A stretch of DNA of 32,761 nt from Pseudomonadota bacterium (GCA_024228935.1 JAAESX010000196.1:1-32761); one strand, 5' to 3'; counted from the stretch's first letter, positions 1 to 8,193 are shown. A program made the numbers and translations. The notes: a model not told the origin generated them from the letters alone.

Positions 1-2
1 CC

Positions 3-330
3 CGCAAGGGCACCGGAGACCATCCCGCACAGATCCTGGCCGACTTCCGGGGCACCCTGGTCGCCGATGGCGGCAGCTCGTTCAACCGCGCGGCCTCCAA
101 GGAAGGTGTGGTTCGAGCCGGCTGCTGGGCCCAACACCCCGCGCGCTTCACCCCAGCCACCCTGGCGGCGGCGTTGAAGCTGGAGCCGCCGTCCACGACC
201 ATCGTCCCGGCGAAGCCCTGGAGAATCTGTGCGGGATGGTCACGGTTTCTCCTGATCGCCAAGCCGCCCGGTCGACGCCCAAAGGCATCTCTCAGCGACG
301 TCGCCATTGGGGAGGCGACCGGCCCAAGCA
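3..330 (+). pseudogene. Decayed IS66-family transposase fragment
   Basis: Reading from base 3, the translation contains ILADFRGTLVADGG and then VVRAGCWAQHPARF. This matches the IS66 transposase core pattern, where a DGY-type motif holding a catalytic Asp is followed by GCWAHxRRxF. After about base 170 the reading frame no longer resembles IS66. The +2-shifted frame continues with an EALENLCGMVTV stretch resembling the usual EALxxIxxLYxIE helix, which suggests a frameshift. The 5' part lies outside the window and no terminal repeats or downstream catalytic Glu region are recognisable, so this is a dead remnant. The right boundary is approximate. Bases 330-510 hold nothing I can identify. The family call rests on motif recall, not on an alignment. 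Confidence 0.5.
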
Positions 331-516
331 ACCTGCGACCGGAGTGCCTGCGAGTCCCGGATCCGGGGCGGTTGAGCCTCACTCGACCGATTGTCCAGGC
401 GGAACGGCAGGAACCGTCCGATTACGACCAACGAGCGTACCGATGTTGGGTACGCTCAAACCCCCACCACAGGCCGATCGAGCGAAGAGAGTGTCGAGGC
501 CCGAGGCGACCGACCG

Positions 517-545
517 TTGACACCGCTGGCGCCATCGCATAGTCA
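517..545 (+). promoter_or_regulatory. Promoter for the small basic protein gene
   Basis: A consensus TTGACA (517-522) is followed after 17 bp by TAGTCA (540-545). The TAGnnn form of the -10 box is plausible for a GC-rich deltaproteobacterial-type genome. Predicted transcription would begin near 552, about 27 bases ahead of the GTG at 579, with a GGAG ribosome-binding site at 569-572. The -10 match is modest, so this is inferred from geometry. Confidence 0.45.
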
Positions 546-578
546 GCGGCGGTTCTACCCCTCGACTCGGAGCGCCAC

Positions 579-749
579 GTGGCTTCCAACACGCAAGAGA
601 CCCGTTTCCGCCGCAAGCTGCGCGCCAAGAAGGCCGGCCGCAGCGCCAAGGCCGAGCGCCGCAACAAGGGCACCACGCCGTCGTTCCCGGTGCACACGCC
701 CGAGGCCGACGCCAACGCGCCCGCCGAGGCGAAGCCCGCCAAGGGCTGA
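579..749 (+). CDS. Small basic protein, 56 aa, unknown function
   Basis: A GTG-initiated reading frame preceded by GGAG six bases upstream and by a good promoter. The N-terminal half is strongly basic (RFRRKLRAKKAGR, then KAERRNKG) and is followed by TTPSFPVHTPEAD and an Ala/Pro/Lys tail. The basic part could bind nucleic acid or ribosomes, but no known domain is recognisable. The lone promoter, ribosome-binding site and typical GC-rich codon use argue that it is expressed. It lies between a transposase remnant and the convergent tatD gene and ends 19 bases from the tatD stop. Function unknown; it could be a lineage-specific nucleoid- or ribosome-associated peptide, which is speculation. Confidence 0.6.
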   Translation: MASNTQETRFRRKLRAKKAGRSAKAERRNKGTTPSFPVHTPEADANAPAEAKPAKG

Positions 750-768
750 GAGGACCCGCCGGCGGGGA

Positions 769-1554
769 TCACTCGACCGGCAGTCCGAAGAAGCGGGAGG
801 CGTTCTCCCAGGTCTCGCGAGCCACGGTGGCTGCGTCGACCTGGCGGAGTCGCGCCACCGCGTCCACCGTCAGCGCGGTGTGGCACGGCTCGTTCCGTCG
901 TCCGCGCAGCGGCTCGGGCGTGAGGAACGGGGCGTCCGTCTCGACGAGGTACGCGTGTCCGGGGACCTGGGCCGCGACGGCCTGCATCTCGGCGGCCTTC
1001 TTGTAGGTGACGACGCCGGGGATCGAGATCACCGCGCCGCGCCCGACGAGCTCTTCCATCTGGGCCACGTCGCCGGCGTAGCAGTGGTAGAGCACGCCGC
1101 CCTCGAAGGCCCCCTCCTCGTCCAGGACCCGCAGGCACTCGCCGTCGCTGTCCCGGTCGTGGATGATGATCGGAAGGTCCAGGTCGCGGGCGACGCGGAT
1201 CTGCTCGCGGAACACTCGACGCTGTGTGTCGCGGGGGCTGTGGTCGTAGAAGAAGTCGAGGCCGATCTCGCCCCAGGCGACGACCTTGGGGCGAGCCGCC
1301 AGGCCGCGGAGCTCGTCCCAGCCCGTGTCGTCGAGCAGCGCGGCGTCGTGGGGGTGCACCCCGACGCTGGCCCAGATGCCCTCGTGGCGTTCGGCGACGG
1401 CGACGCTGCGAGCGGCGGTGCCATGTCCGTAGCCGGCGCCGACGGTCAGCATGCGCGTCACCCCGGCCGCTCGGGCGGTCTCGACGACGGCGTCGACCCC
1501 GGCGTCTCCGCCGTACGTGTTGGGGTCGAGGTGGCAGTGGCTGTCGAAGATCAT
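769..1554 (-). CDS. tatD: TatD family metal-dependent hydrolase (DNase)
   Basis: A 261-residue protein of normal length for TatD. Metal-site motifs appear in order: HxH at residues 6 and 8 (DSHCHLD), Glu96 in GEIGLDFFYDH, His132 in IIIHDRD, His157 in YHCYAGD and Asp207 in ETDAPFLTPEP, followed by RGRRNEP. This is the full set of ligands for the TIM-barrel metallohydrolase, which acts in the cytoplasm as a 3'-5' exonuclease or related phosphoesterase. It starts 7 bp after the holB stop and is very likely cotranscribed with it; tatD next to holB is a common bacterial arrangement. No defects seen. The precise substrate is less certain than the family. Confidence 0.93.
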   Translation of the reverse strand: MIFDSHCHLDPNTYGGDAGVDAVVETARAAGVTRMLTVGAGYGHGTAARSVAVAERHEGIWASVGVHPHDAALLDDTGWDELRGLAARPKVVAWGEIGLDFFYDHSPRDTQRRVFREQIRVARDLDLPIIIHDRDSDGECLRVLDEEGAFEGGVLYHCYAGDVAQMEELVGRGAVISIPGVVTYKKAAEMQAVAAQVPGHAYLVETDAPFLTPEPLRGRRNEPCHTALTVDAVARLRQVDAATVARETWENASRFFGLPVE

Positions 1555-1561
1555 GCTGTCG

Positions 1562-2560
1562 TCACTCCGCCAGTTCCCTGTCGACGTGAGCGAACAGCGC
1601 CTCCATCATCAGCCGTGGGTTCACGTTGACCTCCATCCGCTGACGCGAGAGGTCGATCTGTTCCTGCAGACGCTCGATGCCGCGCGGCCAAAGGCGGACG
1701 GCCCAGCGCGCGACGACGTCGGGCCGGTCGGCGTTCAGCAGTCGGTCCCCCGCCGCACACGAGAACGCGACGACGTCCCGCAGCAGCGTCTCGAGCGCCG
1801 CGATGCGGGCCAGCGCCTCCTTCTTCGGGTCCTTGCGCTTGCCGACCTTCTCGAGCTCGGCGAGCCGGAACCGCGTGCCGCCCTCGACCAGCTCGACGAC
1901 ATGATCCCGGACGGCGTCCAGCTTCTCGAGGCCGCCCTTGCCGAGCTCCAGCGCAGCGCCCGGGCAGCCCATCGCCAGGCGCGCACACCGCTCGGGGTGC
2001 TCGACCTTCCGCTCGACCAGCCAGGGGACGAGCACGTCCTCGGGCACCGCGCGGAACCGAACCCGCTGGCTTCGGGAGAGCACCGTCGGCAACAGCGAGC
2101 TGACGCGCGAGGTCACCAGGATGAAGCCCGTCCCGGGCGGTGGCTCCTCGAGCGTCTTCAAGAGCGCGTTCGCGGCCTGGGGCACCAGCATGTCGACCGG
2201 ATCGATGATGACCGTGCGCCGGCGAGCTGCGTACGGGCGCAGCCGGACCTGACGGATCAGCTCGCGGACCTGACCCACGCCGATGGTCCCGCTCTTTCGC
2301 GACGGGTCCGGCACGATCTCGATCAGATCGGGGTGCGTGCGCTTGTGGAACTGGTTGCACATCTTGCAGCGTCCGCATGGGCGCACACCGGATCCGGTGC
2401 AGGCCGCCGCCATCGCGAGCCGGAGCGCAGCGGTGTGCTTACCGACCTGGGGCGGTCCCTCGAAGAGGTAGCAGTGGTGCAGCTCGTCGCGCGATGCAGC
2501 GTCGACGAGACGCTCCATCACAGCGGTCTGTCCGAGCAGATCGGCGTAGCCTGAGGGCAT
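1562..2560 (-). CDS. holB: DNA polymerase III subunit delta' (HolB)
   Basis: This 332-residue protein is an AAA+ clamp-loader subunit. It has a Walker A-like GPPQVGKHT at residues 35-43, a zinc module with Cys54, Cys62, Cys65 and Cys68 (PCGRCKMC), a Walker B-like VIIDPVDML with degenerate acidic residue, the conserved LLKTLEEPP helix near 133-141, and SRSQ in place of the usual SRC sensor motif near 162. Degenerate ATPase motifs fit delta' rather than gamma/tau. The length also fits delta' and is too short for DnaX. It loads the sliding clamp together with delta and tau. It is the first gene of a two-gene operon with tatD and diverges from the ATP-grasp gene across a very short spacer. Confidence 0.9.
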   Translation of the reverse strand: MPSGYADLLGQTAVMERLVDAASRDELHHCYLFEGPPQVGKHTAALRLAMAAACTGSGVRPCGRCKMCNQFHKRTHPDLIEIVPDPSRKSGTIGVGQVRELIRQVRLRPYAARRRTVIIDPVDMLVPQAANALLKTLEEPPPGTGFILVTSRVSSLLPTVLSRSQRVRFRAVPEDVLVPWLVERKVEHPERCARLAMGCPGAALELGKGGLEKLDAVRDHVVELVEGGTRFRLAELEKVGKRKDPKKEALARIAALETLLRDVVAFSCAAGDRLLNADRPDVVARWAVRLWPRGIERLQEQIDLSRQRMEVNVNPRLMMEALFAHVDRELAE

Positions 2561-2563
2561 CGA

Positions 2564-2599
2564 TCACCGATAACCGGTGACGTTGACACACCCGGTGTG
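2564..2599. promoter_or_regulatory. Two inverted repeats in the holB / ATP-grasp divergent spacer
   Basis: TCACCG-ATAAC-CGGTGA (2564-2580) and CACACC-C-GGTGTG (2587-2599) are perfect 6-bp-arm inverted repeats placed back to back between the holB start (2560) and the likely ATG of the plus-strand gene (2601). A TTGACA lies at 2583-2588 but has no -10 box at a useful distance outside the gene. The pair may be regulator-binding sites for one or both promoters. Short palindromes occur by chance in GC-rich DNA, so confidence is low. Confidence 0.3.
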
Positions 2600-3896
2600 G
2601 ATGAACCCTGTCGAGCTCTGGCACGCGCACCTCGAGGCCGACTCGCGCTCGCCCGAGGTGTTCCTGCGCGGGGTCGAGGCCTCCGGCGCGGTCTACGGCG
2701 GCCGTCCCCTGTGCGTCCACCGCCGGCCGCACTTCATCGACGAGGCGCTCGTCAAGCGGTTCACCCGCCAGCTGAGTCTGTTCCACAAGGCCATCAAGGC
2801 GGTCCGTCAGGCGGTCATCGACGACGGCCTGGACGGCCGCCCGGACTCGATGGCGACGCGGATGGGGCTCAGCGAGGACGCCCTGGCCCTGGCCCGGATC
2901 GAGCCCGGCTACGCCTCGGCCGCCGTGATCGCGCGGGTGGACTGCTTCGTCGTCGACGGCCAGCCCCGCTTCCTGGAGCTCAACGGCGAGTCCCCTGCCG
3001 GCATCGCCTACTCGGATGCGCTGGTCCAGGTCTTCGAGCGGGACCCCATCATGGCGACCATGCCCCCGATGGCGGCCATCAGCGCCTCGTCCGCGCTGGT
3101 CCGCGCGCTGCGTGAGGTGTTCACGAGCTGGGGAGGCCGCGGCCACCCGAGCGTCGCGATCGTCGACTTCGGCGACGTGCCCACGTCCTCGGAGTTCGAG
3201 CTGTTCCGCCAGCACTTCCGCGCGACCGGGGCCCGCTGCGAGGTCGTCGATCCCCGGGACCTGGACTTCGACGGCACCACGCTCTCGGCCCACGGCGTCT
3301 CGTTCGACCTGGTCTACCGCCGCCTGCTGGTCGCCGACATGCTGGCCCACCCCGAAGAGTGCCGCGCGCTGCTCGATGCGTACCGGGCGGGCTCGATCTG
3401 CCTGGTGAACTCGCTCCGAAGCGTGGTCCTCCACGGCAAAGGCCTGTTCGCGATGCTGCACGACCCGGACATGCAGGAGCGGTTCTCGAGCGCCGAGCGA
3501 CGGATGGTCGAGCAGTGCGTGCCGTGGACCCAGCTCGTGCCCCAGGTCGACGATCCGCTGATCGAGCGCATACGCTGCGACCAGGAGAGCCTGGTGATCA
3601 AGCCGGCCACCGGACACGGCGGGCGCGACGTCGTGCTGGGCTGGCGCGTCGATGCCGCCGAGTGGGAGCGCGCCATCGCCCGCGAGGAGCTGCAGGTCGT
3701 GCAGGACCGCGTGCCCGAGCAGCGCGTCGGCTTCCCCGATGCCCGTGACGGCTACCGGGTCCACGAGCGCAGCGTCGACCTGGCCCCATTCCTCATCCAC
3801 GGACGACTGGCCGGCTTCCTGTGCCGGCTCGCCGACGGGGAAGTCGCGAACGTGAGCTCGGGGGCCAGCCAGGTCCCGGTGTTCATCACCCGATGA
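2577..3896 (+). CDS. Circularly permuted ATP-grasp family protein
   Basis: About 439 residues. The sequence FLELNGESPAGIAYSD near residues 132-147 and the C-terminal LVIKPATGHGGRDVVLG resemble the ATP-grasp core of the permuted family that includes glutathionylspermidine-synthetase-like ligases. The first motif would supply metal-binding residues and the second the nucleotide-gripping Lys and glycine loop. Such proteins form amide bonds using ATP; the substrate here is unknown. The upstream limit is GTG 2577, but ATG 2601 (protein starting MNPVELWHAH) leaves a more reasonable spacer to the divergent holB, so either start is possible. The stop overlaps the next start by 4 bp (ATGA), coupling it to a GT87-like glycosyltransferase and hinting at a role in making a cell-surface conjugate. 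Confidence 0.65.
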   Translation: MTLTHPVWMNPVELWHAHLEADSRSPEVFLRGVEASGAVYGGRPLCVHRRPHFIDEALVKRFTRQLSLFHKAIKAVRQAVIDDGLDGRPDSMATRMGLSEDALALARIEPGYASAAVIARVDCFVVDGQPRFLELNGESPAGIAYSDALVQVFERDPIMATMPPMAAISASSALVRALREVFTSWGGRGHPSVAIVDFGDVPTSSEFELFRQHFRATGARCEVVDPRDLDFDGTTLSAHGVSFDLVYRRLLVADMLAHPEECRALLDAYRAGSICLVNSLRSVVLHGKGLFAMLHDPDMQERFSSAERRMVEQCVPWTQLVPQVDDPLIERIRCDQESLVIKPATGHGGRDVVLGWRVDAAEWERAIAREELQVVQDRVPEQRVGFPDARDGYRVHERSVDLAPFLIHGRLAGFLCRLADGEVANVSSGASQVPVFITR

Positions 3897-5545
3897 GCGT
3901 GTCCAACCGAAGAACGGCAGCCCGCGTCTTCCTGACCGTGGCCGCCATCGCCGCTGTGGGCTGGGCAGCCAGCCAGTCGGTTCTGAGCGACCGGTCCTCG
4001 CGCATGAGCGACGCGCTGCCGCTCTACCTCTACGGTGCGGCCTGGCTCGAGGGGCTGAGCCCGGTGGCGCAGGCCTCGCTGAAGCAGGTGTACGCCGACC
4101 GGGGGATGGATGTCGGCGCCGCGCTGTGGAGCACGCTCTACCCCGCCACCGTGGGCCCGCTGTTCGCCCCCTTCGCGCTGTTCGCCTGGGAGACGTTCAC
4201 GCGGATCTGGGGGGTCGTGCTGCTGGCCAGCGGCGCGCTCGTCGGGGCGGTCGTGCCTCGCAAAGGCGACCGATGGACGCTCATCGCGGGCGGCGTCGTG
4301 CTGGCCGCCGGCTTCGCCCCGGTCGCCGAGGCGGCCCGCCTGGGTCAGGTCAACGTCCTGCTGGCGCTCCTTTGTGCGCTCGGCATGCTCGCCTTGCACC
4401 GGGACCGGGACGGCGTGGCCGGGGCGCTCTTCGGGCTCGCGGCCGCCATCAAGCTCGTGCCCGTCTTCGTCGCTCTTCCGTTCGCGTGGCGCCACCGGAA
4501 GGCGGTGCTCGGCGGCCTGGCGCTGGGACTCCCGGTGCTCGGCCTCTCGTTCATCGCGACCAGCCCGCCCGAGTTCGTCCAGGCGCTCCAGGACACCGCG
4601 CGCTTCCAGACGACCATCGCCCCCTGGTGGATGATCACGGGCGACCTGCCTGGGTGGGCGCTGGCTCTCGCTGAGATCCGACACGGCGGGCTCGGCATCG
4701 TCACAGTGGTGGGTGCCGGCCTGCTGTCGCTCTGGCGTCCGGACCGCACCGTCCTGGTGGGCGCCGCGATGGCCGTCCTGGCCTGGCTGGGCACCGACGC
4801 GGTCGCGTTCCACGTCCTGTACGCCCCGCTCTACCTGCCTGCCATCGTCTGGCTCGGGACCTGGGCCCTCGAGGACGAGGCGCCGAAGTGGGCCATACCG
4901 GTCTCGCTGGCCTGTGCCGTCGGCGCTCTCGGAGTCCCCCACCTCGATCTGTTCGTCGACGAGGCCACCGTCAGCGGCATGCTGCTCGGCTACGCGGTGT
5001 GGCTCGGAGTCCTCGTCCGCACCGGACACGCCGCCTGGAACACGGCCGAGCGAGGCCCCCTGGTCGTGCTCGAGCGCTGGCCCACCCAGGTCGCCGGCGT
5101 GCTGGGGCTGGCCTCGATGTACATCCTGCTCAGCCCCCTCGCGGCCGAGCCTCCTCGGCCCGAGGCCGTCATGCCGGGCGGAGAGATCCACCACGAGGGC
5201 GTCGGCTTCGTCGAGCCCCCCGAAGGCGAGCGCGACCTGCCCCAGATCGGCCCCGGGACGCTGGGTGGCGCCCAGGTGGACTGGACCGAGCTGTCCGTCG
5301 TGGGGCGGCTGAGCCCGGGCTCGCGCCAGGCCCTGGACCACCACCTGGAGACCGCCGCATCCCGCTGGACGGCGCTCGGTCAGGGCGACCTCGCCGAGTC
5401 CGTCCCCTCGGGCCCGCTGGCTCGGACCACCGTCGAGGAACTGACGCTGTTCCTGGCCGCCGAGGGCGCTCGGCTGGACGAGCTGGGGCGCCCCGAGCCT
5501 CTGTGGGCCGAGTGGTCCGCCGCCGCCGAGTCCGCAGGGCGATAG
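3893..5545 (+). CDS. GT87-like (DUF2029) polytopic membrane glycosyltransferase
   Basis: A 550-residue polytopic membrane protein starting with the ATG that overlaps the preceding stop. The N-terminus has a membrane helix with a basic start (NRRTAARVFLTVAAIAAVGW). Family-like features follow: a first loop with DALPLYLYGAAWLEGLSP, a TLYPATVGPLFAPFAL segment, LGQVNVLLALL, and AAAIKLVPVFVALPF. These resemble the integral membrane transferases that move mannose or arabinose from polyprenyl phosphate. There are about ten hydrophobic segments to residue 425, then a soluble tail of some 120 residues that is not typical of the family and has no recognisable domain. It is likely an inner-membrane enzyme working on the periplasmic side. 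The donor and acceptor are unknown; the DprE1/DprE2-like genes at the window end make decaprenyl-type pentose donors an attractive but unproven idea. Confidence 0.65.
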   Translation: MSVSNRRTAARVFLTVAAIAAVGWAASQSVLSDRSSRMSDALPLYLYGAAWLEGLSPVAQASLKQVYADRGMDVGAALWSTLYPATVGPLFAPFALFAWETFTRIWGVVLLASGALVGAVVPRKGDRWTLIAGGVVLAAGFAPVAEAARLGQVNVLLALLCALGMLALHRDRDGVAGALFGLAAAIKLVPVFVALPFAWRHRKAVLGGLALGLPVLGLSFIATSPPEFVQALQDTARFQTTIAPWWMITGDLPGWALALAEIRHGGLGIVTVVGAGLLSLWRPDRTVLVGAAMAVLAWLGTDAVAFHVLYAPLYLPAIVWLGTWALEDEAPKWAIPVSLACAVGALGVPHLDLFVDEATVSGMLLGYAVWLGVLVRTGHAAWNTAERGPLVVLERWPTQVAGVLGLASMYILLSPLAAEPPRPEAVMPGGEIHHEGVGFVEPPEGERDLPQIGPGTLGGAQVDWTELSVVGRLSPGSRQALDHHLETAASRWTALGQGDLAESVPSGPLARTTVEELTLFLAAEGARLDELGRPEPLWAEWSAAAESAGR

Positions 5546-5570
5546 ACGCCGGGCACACCCCTCGGAGCTC

Positions 5571-6038
5571 ATGCCCTCGTACATCACCCCACAGGGCTTC
5601 AAGGCCATCGTCGACGAGTACGAGCACCTGATGAAGGTCGAGCGCCCGCACATGACCCGCGAGGTGGCGTGGGCCGCCTCGCTCGGCGACCGGTCTGAGA
5701 ACGCCGAGTACCAGTACGGCAAGAAGCGCCTGCGTCAGATCGACGGACGCCTGCACTACCTGAAGAAGCGCCTCGAGAGCATCGAGGTCGTCGATCCCAC
5801 CGAGATGACCGGCGACATCGTGCGCTTCTCGGCCACCGTCACGTACGAGGACGACAAGGGCGAGGAGACGACGGTCCAGATCGTCGGCGAGGACGAGCTC
5901 GACATCAAGAACCGCAAGATCAGCTACAAGTCGCCCATCGGCCGCGCGCTCGTCGGCAAGGAAGTCGACGACGAGGTCAAGATCACCACACCCGGCGGCG
6001 TCCGGACGGTGGTCATCACGGAGGTCCAGTGGCTGTGA
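5571..6038 (+). CDS. greB: Transcription elongation factor GreB
   Basis: A 155-residue protein of standard Gre length. Residues 1-75 form the antiparallel coiled coil, beginning YITPQGFKAI and carrying GDRSENAEYQYGKKRLRQID; Asp40 and Glu43 at its tip match the acidic pair that Gre factors insert into the RNA polymerase secondary channel. Residues 80-155 form the FKBP-like domain, ending in ISYKSPIGRALVGKEVDDEV and TPGGVRTVVITEV. The AEYQYGKKRLRQIDGR signature favours GreB over GreA. The protein rescues backtracked polymerase by stimulating transcript cleavage. The gene sits 25 bp behind the glycosyltransferase gene and overlaps the following pseudouridine synthase start. Confidence 0.93.
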   Translation: MPSYITPQGFKAIVDEYEHLMKVERPHMTREVAWAASLGDRSENAEYQYGKKRLRQIDGRLHYLKKRLESIEVVDPTEMTGDIVRFSATVTYEDDKGEETTVQIVGEDELDIKNRKISYKSPIGRALVGKEVDDEVKITTPGGVRTVVITEVQWL

Positions 6039-6895
6039 CGGTTGGCGAGGTCCTGCGCGGCCTCGGGATGAAGGGCGCGACCGCCAAGAAGGCCGGCCAG
6101 ACCGGCAAGGTCTGGGTCAAGGGCACGCCGAGCGCGGACCTGGGACGGATGGTCGATCCGGCCGACGTGAAGTACCGCCCCAACGCCCCCCGCATCGTGG
6201 TGGGTCGCGATGCGTCCGTGATCTTCGAGGACCAGCACCTTCTGGTGGTCTGGAAGCCTCCCGGGCTCCTGAGCGTGGCGGCCCCCAAGCGCGGCCAGGA
6301 CGACAACCTCATCTCGCTCATGGCCCGCATCTTCGGCCAGGCGCACCCGGTCCATCGGCTGGACGAGGGCACCAGCGGCCTGATGATGGTGGCCCGCACG
6401 ACGGCGGCGAAGAACGCCCTGAAGGCGCTGCTCGAGAAGCGCGAAGTGCGCCGGCGCTACCTGGCGCTCTGCTGGAACCAGATGTCGAAGACCCCACGGA
6501 CCATCGAGTCCTACCTGGGCCGAGATGAGTACACCGGCCTGCGCGCCACCGTGCCCGAGGGCGGCCAGCACGCCGTCACCCACGTGCAGCTGATCGAGGC
6601 ATTGCCCCGCAGCATCTCGCTGGTCGAGGCGCGGCTGGAGAGCGGCCGGACCCACCAGATCCGAATCCACCTGGCCGAGGCCAAGCACCCCGTCCTGTGC
6701 GACCCGCTCTACGGACGCAAGGGCGACCGGTCACTGCGGCGTCCAGCGCTCCACAGCTGGAAGCTCGGGTTCGTCCATCCGTTCACGCGGAAGCGCCTCG
6801 ACTTCGAGGCCGTGCTCCCCGACGACCTGGAGAAGCACCGACGCTGGCTGATCAGAGAAGCAAGCCCCCGTCCACCGAGAGAACCTCGCCAGTGA
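6029..6895 (+). CDS. RluA family RNA pseudouridine synthase
   Basis: 288 residues. The catalytic motif HRLDEGTSGLMMV (109-121) supplies Asp112, the nucleophile of the RluA family. It is followed by RRRYLALCW, the conserved SGRTHQIRIHLAEAKHPVLCDPLYG block and LHSWKLGFVHPFT. The first 55 residues could form a reduced S4-like RNA-binding region (KKAGQTGKVWVKG). The enzyme isomerises uridine to pseudouridine in rRNA or tRNA. The GTG at 6029 follows GGAGG (6020-6024) by only 4 bases; the second GTG at 6035 is an alternative start with wider spacing. It overlaps greB by 10 bp and its 3' end overlaps the convergent SDR gene by 44 bp. The target nucleotide cannot be told from sequence alone. Confidence 0.9.
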   Translation: MAVTVGEVLRGLGMKGATAKKAGQTGKVWVKGTPSADLGRMVDPADVKYRPNAPRIVVGRDASVIFEDQHLLVVWKPPGLLSVAAPKRGQDDNLISLMARIFGQAHPVHRLDEGTSGLMMVARTTAAKNALKALLEKREVRRRYLALCWNQMSKTPRTIESYLGRDEYTGLRATVPEGGQHAVTHVQLIEALPRSISLVEARLESGRTHQIRIHLAEAKHPVLCDPLYGRKGDRSLRRPALHSWKLGFVHPFTRKRLDFEAVLPDDLEKHRRWLIREASPRPPREPRQ

Positions 6896-7502
6896 CCTGG
6901 GCGTTGGCGACCAGGTAGGCCACGGCCTGCCCGATGTCGTCCGGTGTCCCGAGCCGTCCGAGCGGATGCAGACCGACCAGGTCGTCGGCCCGGCTCCCCG
7001 TCATCGCGGTCTTCACCACGCCCGGCAGCACGGCGTTGGCGCGGATGCGCGGAGCCAGCTCGATGGCGAGCGAGCGCGTGAGCGAGACCAGGGCGGCCTT
7101 CGCCGCCGAGTAGGCCGCCAGCCCGTGATCCGTCCGAACCGCGAGCGTGCTCGCGATGTTCGTGATGGTGCCCTCACCCACCTGGCAGGCCTGCGCGGCG
7201 AACGCCTGGGCGAGCATCGCCGGCGCGACCACGTGGACCTCGTGCAGTCGGCGCCATACCTCGGCGGTCCACTCCCCCACCGGCGCCATCTCCAGGTGGC
7301 CGGCGCAGTTCACCAGGTGATCGACCCCGACCATATGCAGGCTCCCGCTGGTCACATCCGCCACGGTGTAGTCGAAGCCCGACGCCACCAGGACCTCCTC
7401 GCGACGGCCCACGACCGTGACCTCATGGCCCGCATCCCGCAGGGCGCGAGCGATGCCGAGCCCGATTCCCGAGCCGCCTCCGGTGACGAGCGCCCTACCC
7501 AC
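6852..7502 (-). CDS. Short-chain dehydrogenase/reductase
   Basis: Starting at the GTG at 7502, which overlaps the upstream gene by 8 bp, the protein is 216 residues and begins almost directly with the NAD(P) loop TGGGSGIG. Further SDR hallmarks are NCAG, the catalytic region IASTLA, and YSAAKAA, followed by the C-terminal VDGGLLL. A frame extending further upstream exists but its product is low-complexity Arg/Ser and overlaps the previous gene, so it is rejected. It is the fourth gene of the ttcA-folM-folX operon. A role in pterin chemistry is suggested only by neighbourhood; the TGxxxRxG pteridine-reductase motif of its neighbour is absent here. Confidence 0.82.
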   Translation of the reverse strand: MGRALVTGGGSGIGLGIARALRDAGHEVTVVGRREEVLVASGFDYTVADVTSGSLHMVGVDHLVNCAGHLEMAPVGEWTAEVWRRLHEVHVVAPAMLAQAFAAQACQVGEGTITNIASTLAVRTDHGLAAYSAAKAALVSLTRSLAIELAPRIRANAVLPGVVKTAMTGSRADDLVGLHPLGRLGTPDDIGQAVAYLVANAQVTGEVLSVDGGLLL

Positions 7503-8193
7503 CGCGAGAGACCTCGACCTCGTCCGAGGGAGCGAACGGCGGCGTGTCGATGCACAGGATGCTGCCGCGACCGCGGTAGCCGTGCGGCTGGTCGTTCTTC
7601 CACTCGACGACGCGACCGACAGCCAGGGGCGTGTCGGCGCCATCGTCCTGCCAGCCGACAAGGCCCTCGGTCAGGACCAGCTCGGACTCGCGCATGCGGC
7701 GGTGCACGTGGTTCGGGATCTCGCCGTCGACGTTCAGCCGGTAGACGCCGAACAGCCGGGTCTCGTCGATGACGTCGACGGTCCCCCACTCCTTCTCTTC
7801 CTGGGCCGGCACGACCTCGTCCCGGGTCGCCTCCACCCGCACGCGAGGGCGCGCCTCGCCCGGCAACACGCCGTACTTGGTGATGGTGACGCTGGCCGCC
7901 GTGACGGCCGGGCGTTCCTCGGCCGGGGCCGGTGGAAGGAGCAGCGTCCGCACCAGCACATGGCCCGCCGTCTCCAGCAAGTAGAAGCGGCCCGACTGCA
8001 GGACGAAGGTCACGATGTCCGTGATGTCCGCGTAGTTCCAGGTCTGCCCGAGCGACTCGTTCCGCGCCGCGGCCTCGGTGTCCAGGTCGAGCGACAGGTC
8101 GACACGGATGCGCTGGACCGTCTGGCGTTCGTGCTCCAGACAGCCGATCAGGCAGTCGACCTCGATCTGATCGATGGAGATGGTCGTCCTCAC
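7495..8193 (-). CDS. Dihydroneopterin aldolase (FolB/FolX)-like protein fused to a cupin
   Basis: 232 residues in two parts. Residues 1-120 resemble dihydroneopterin aldolase or FolX epimerase: an early IEVDCLIGCLEHER segment with the conserved Glu, a Tyr in NYADITDIV, FYLLETAGHVLV and a Lys in VTITKYGVLPG. Residues from about 135 look like a small cupin: GVYRLNVDGEIPNHVH with paired His, then ESELVLTEGL and a late QPHGY His. Ordinary FolB/FolX is about 120 residues, so the C-terminal domain is an extension. The GTG start overlaps the folM-like stop (GTGA). Adjacent to a FolM-type reductase, it likely acts in dihydroneopterin/monapterin metabolism. The cupin could bind metal or modulate activity; its function is unknown. 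Confidence 0.72.
   Translation of the reverse strand: MRTTISIDQIEVDCLIGCLEHERQTVQRIRVDLSLDLDTEAAARNESLGQTWNYADITDIVTFVLQSGRFYLLETAGHVLVRTLLLPPAPAEERPAVTAASVTITKYGVLPGEARPRVRVEATRDEVVPAQEEKEWGTVDVIDETRLFGVYRLNVDGEIPNHVHRRMRESELVLTEGLVGWQDDGADTPLAVGRVVEWKNDQPHGYRGRGSILCIDTPPFAPSDEVEVSRGG

Noticed and set aside
391..1629. 412-codon plus-strand frame across the region from the IS remnant to tatD
   Set aside because: It crosses the small protein gene and the antisense of tatD; no coherent domain is visible.
2583..2588. TTGACA as the -35 of the ATP-grasp gene
   Set aside because: The matching -10 position would fall inside the coding region for either start choice, so it is probably coincidental.
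6852..7661. Longer start for the SDR at 7661
   Set aside because: The extra 53 residues are Ser/Arg low complexity and overlap the fused pterin gene; the GTG at 7502 starts just before the cofactor loop.
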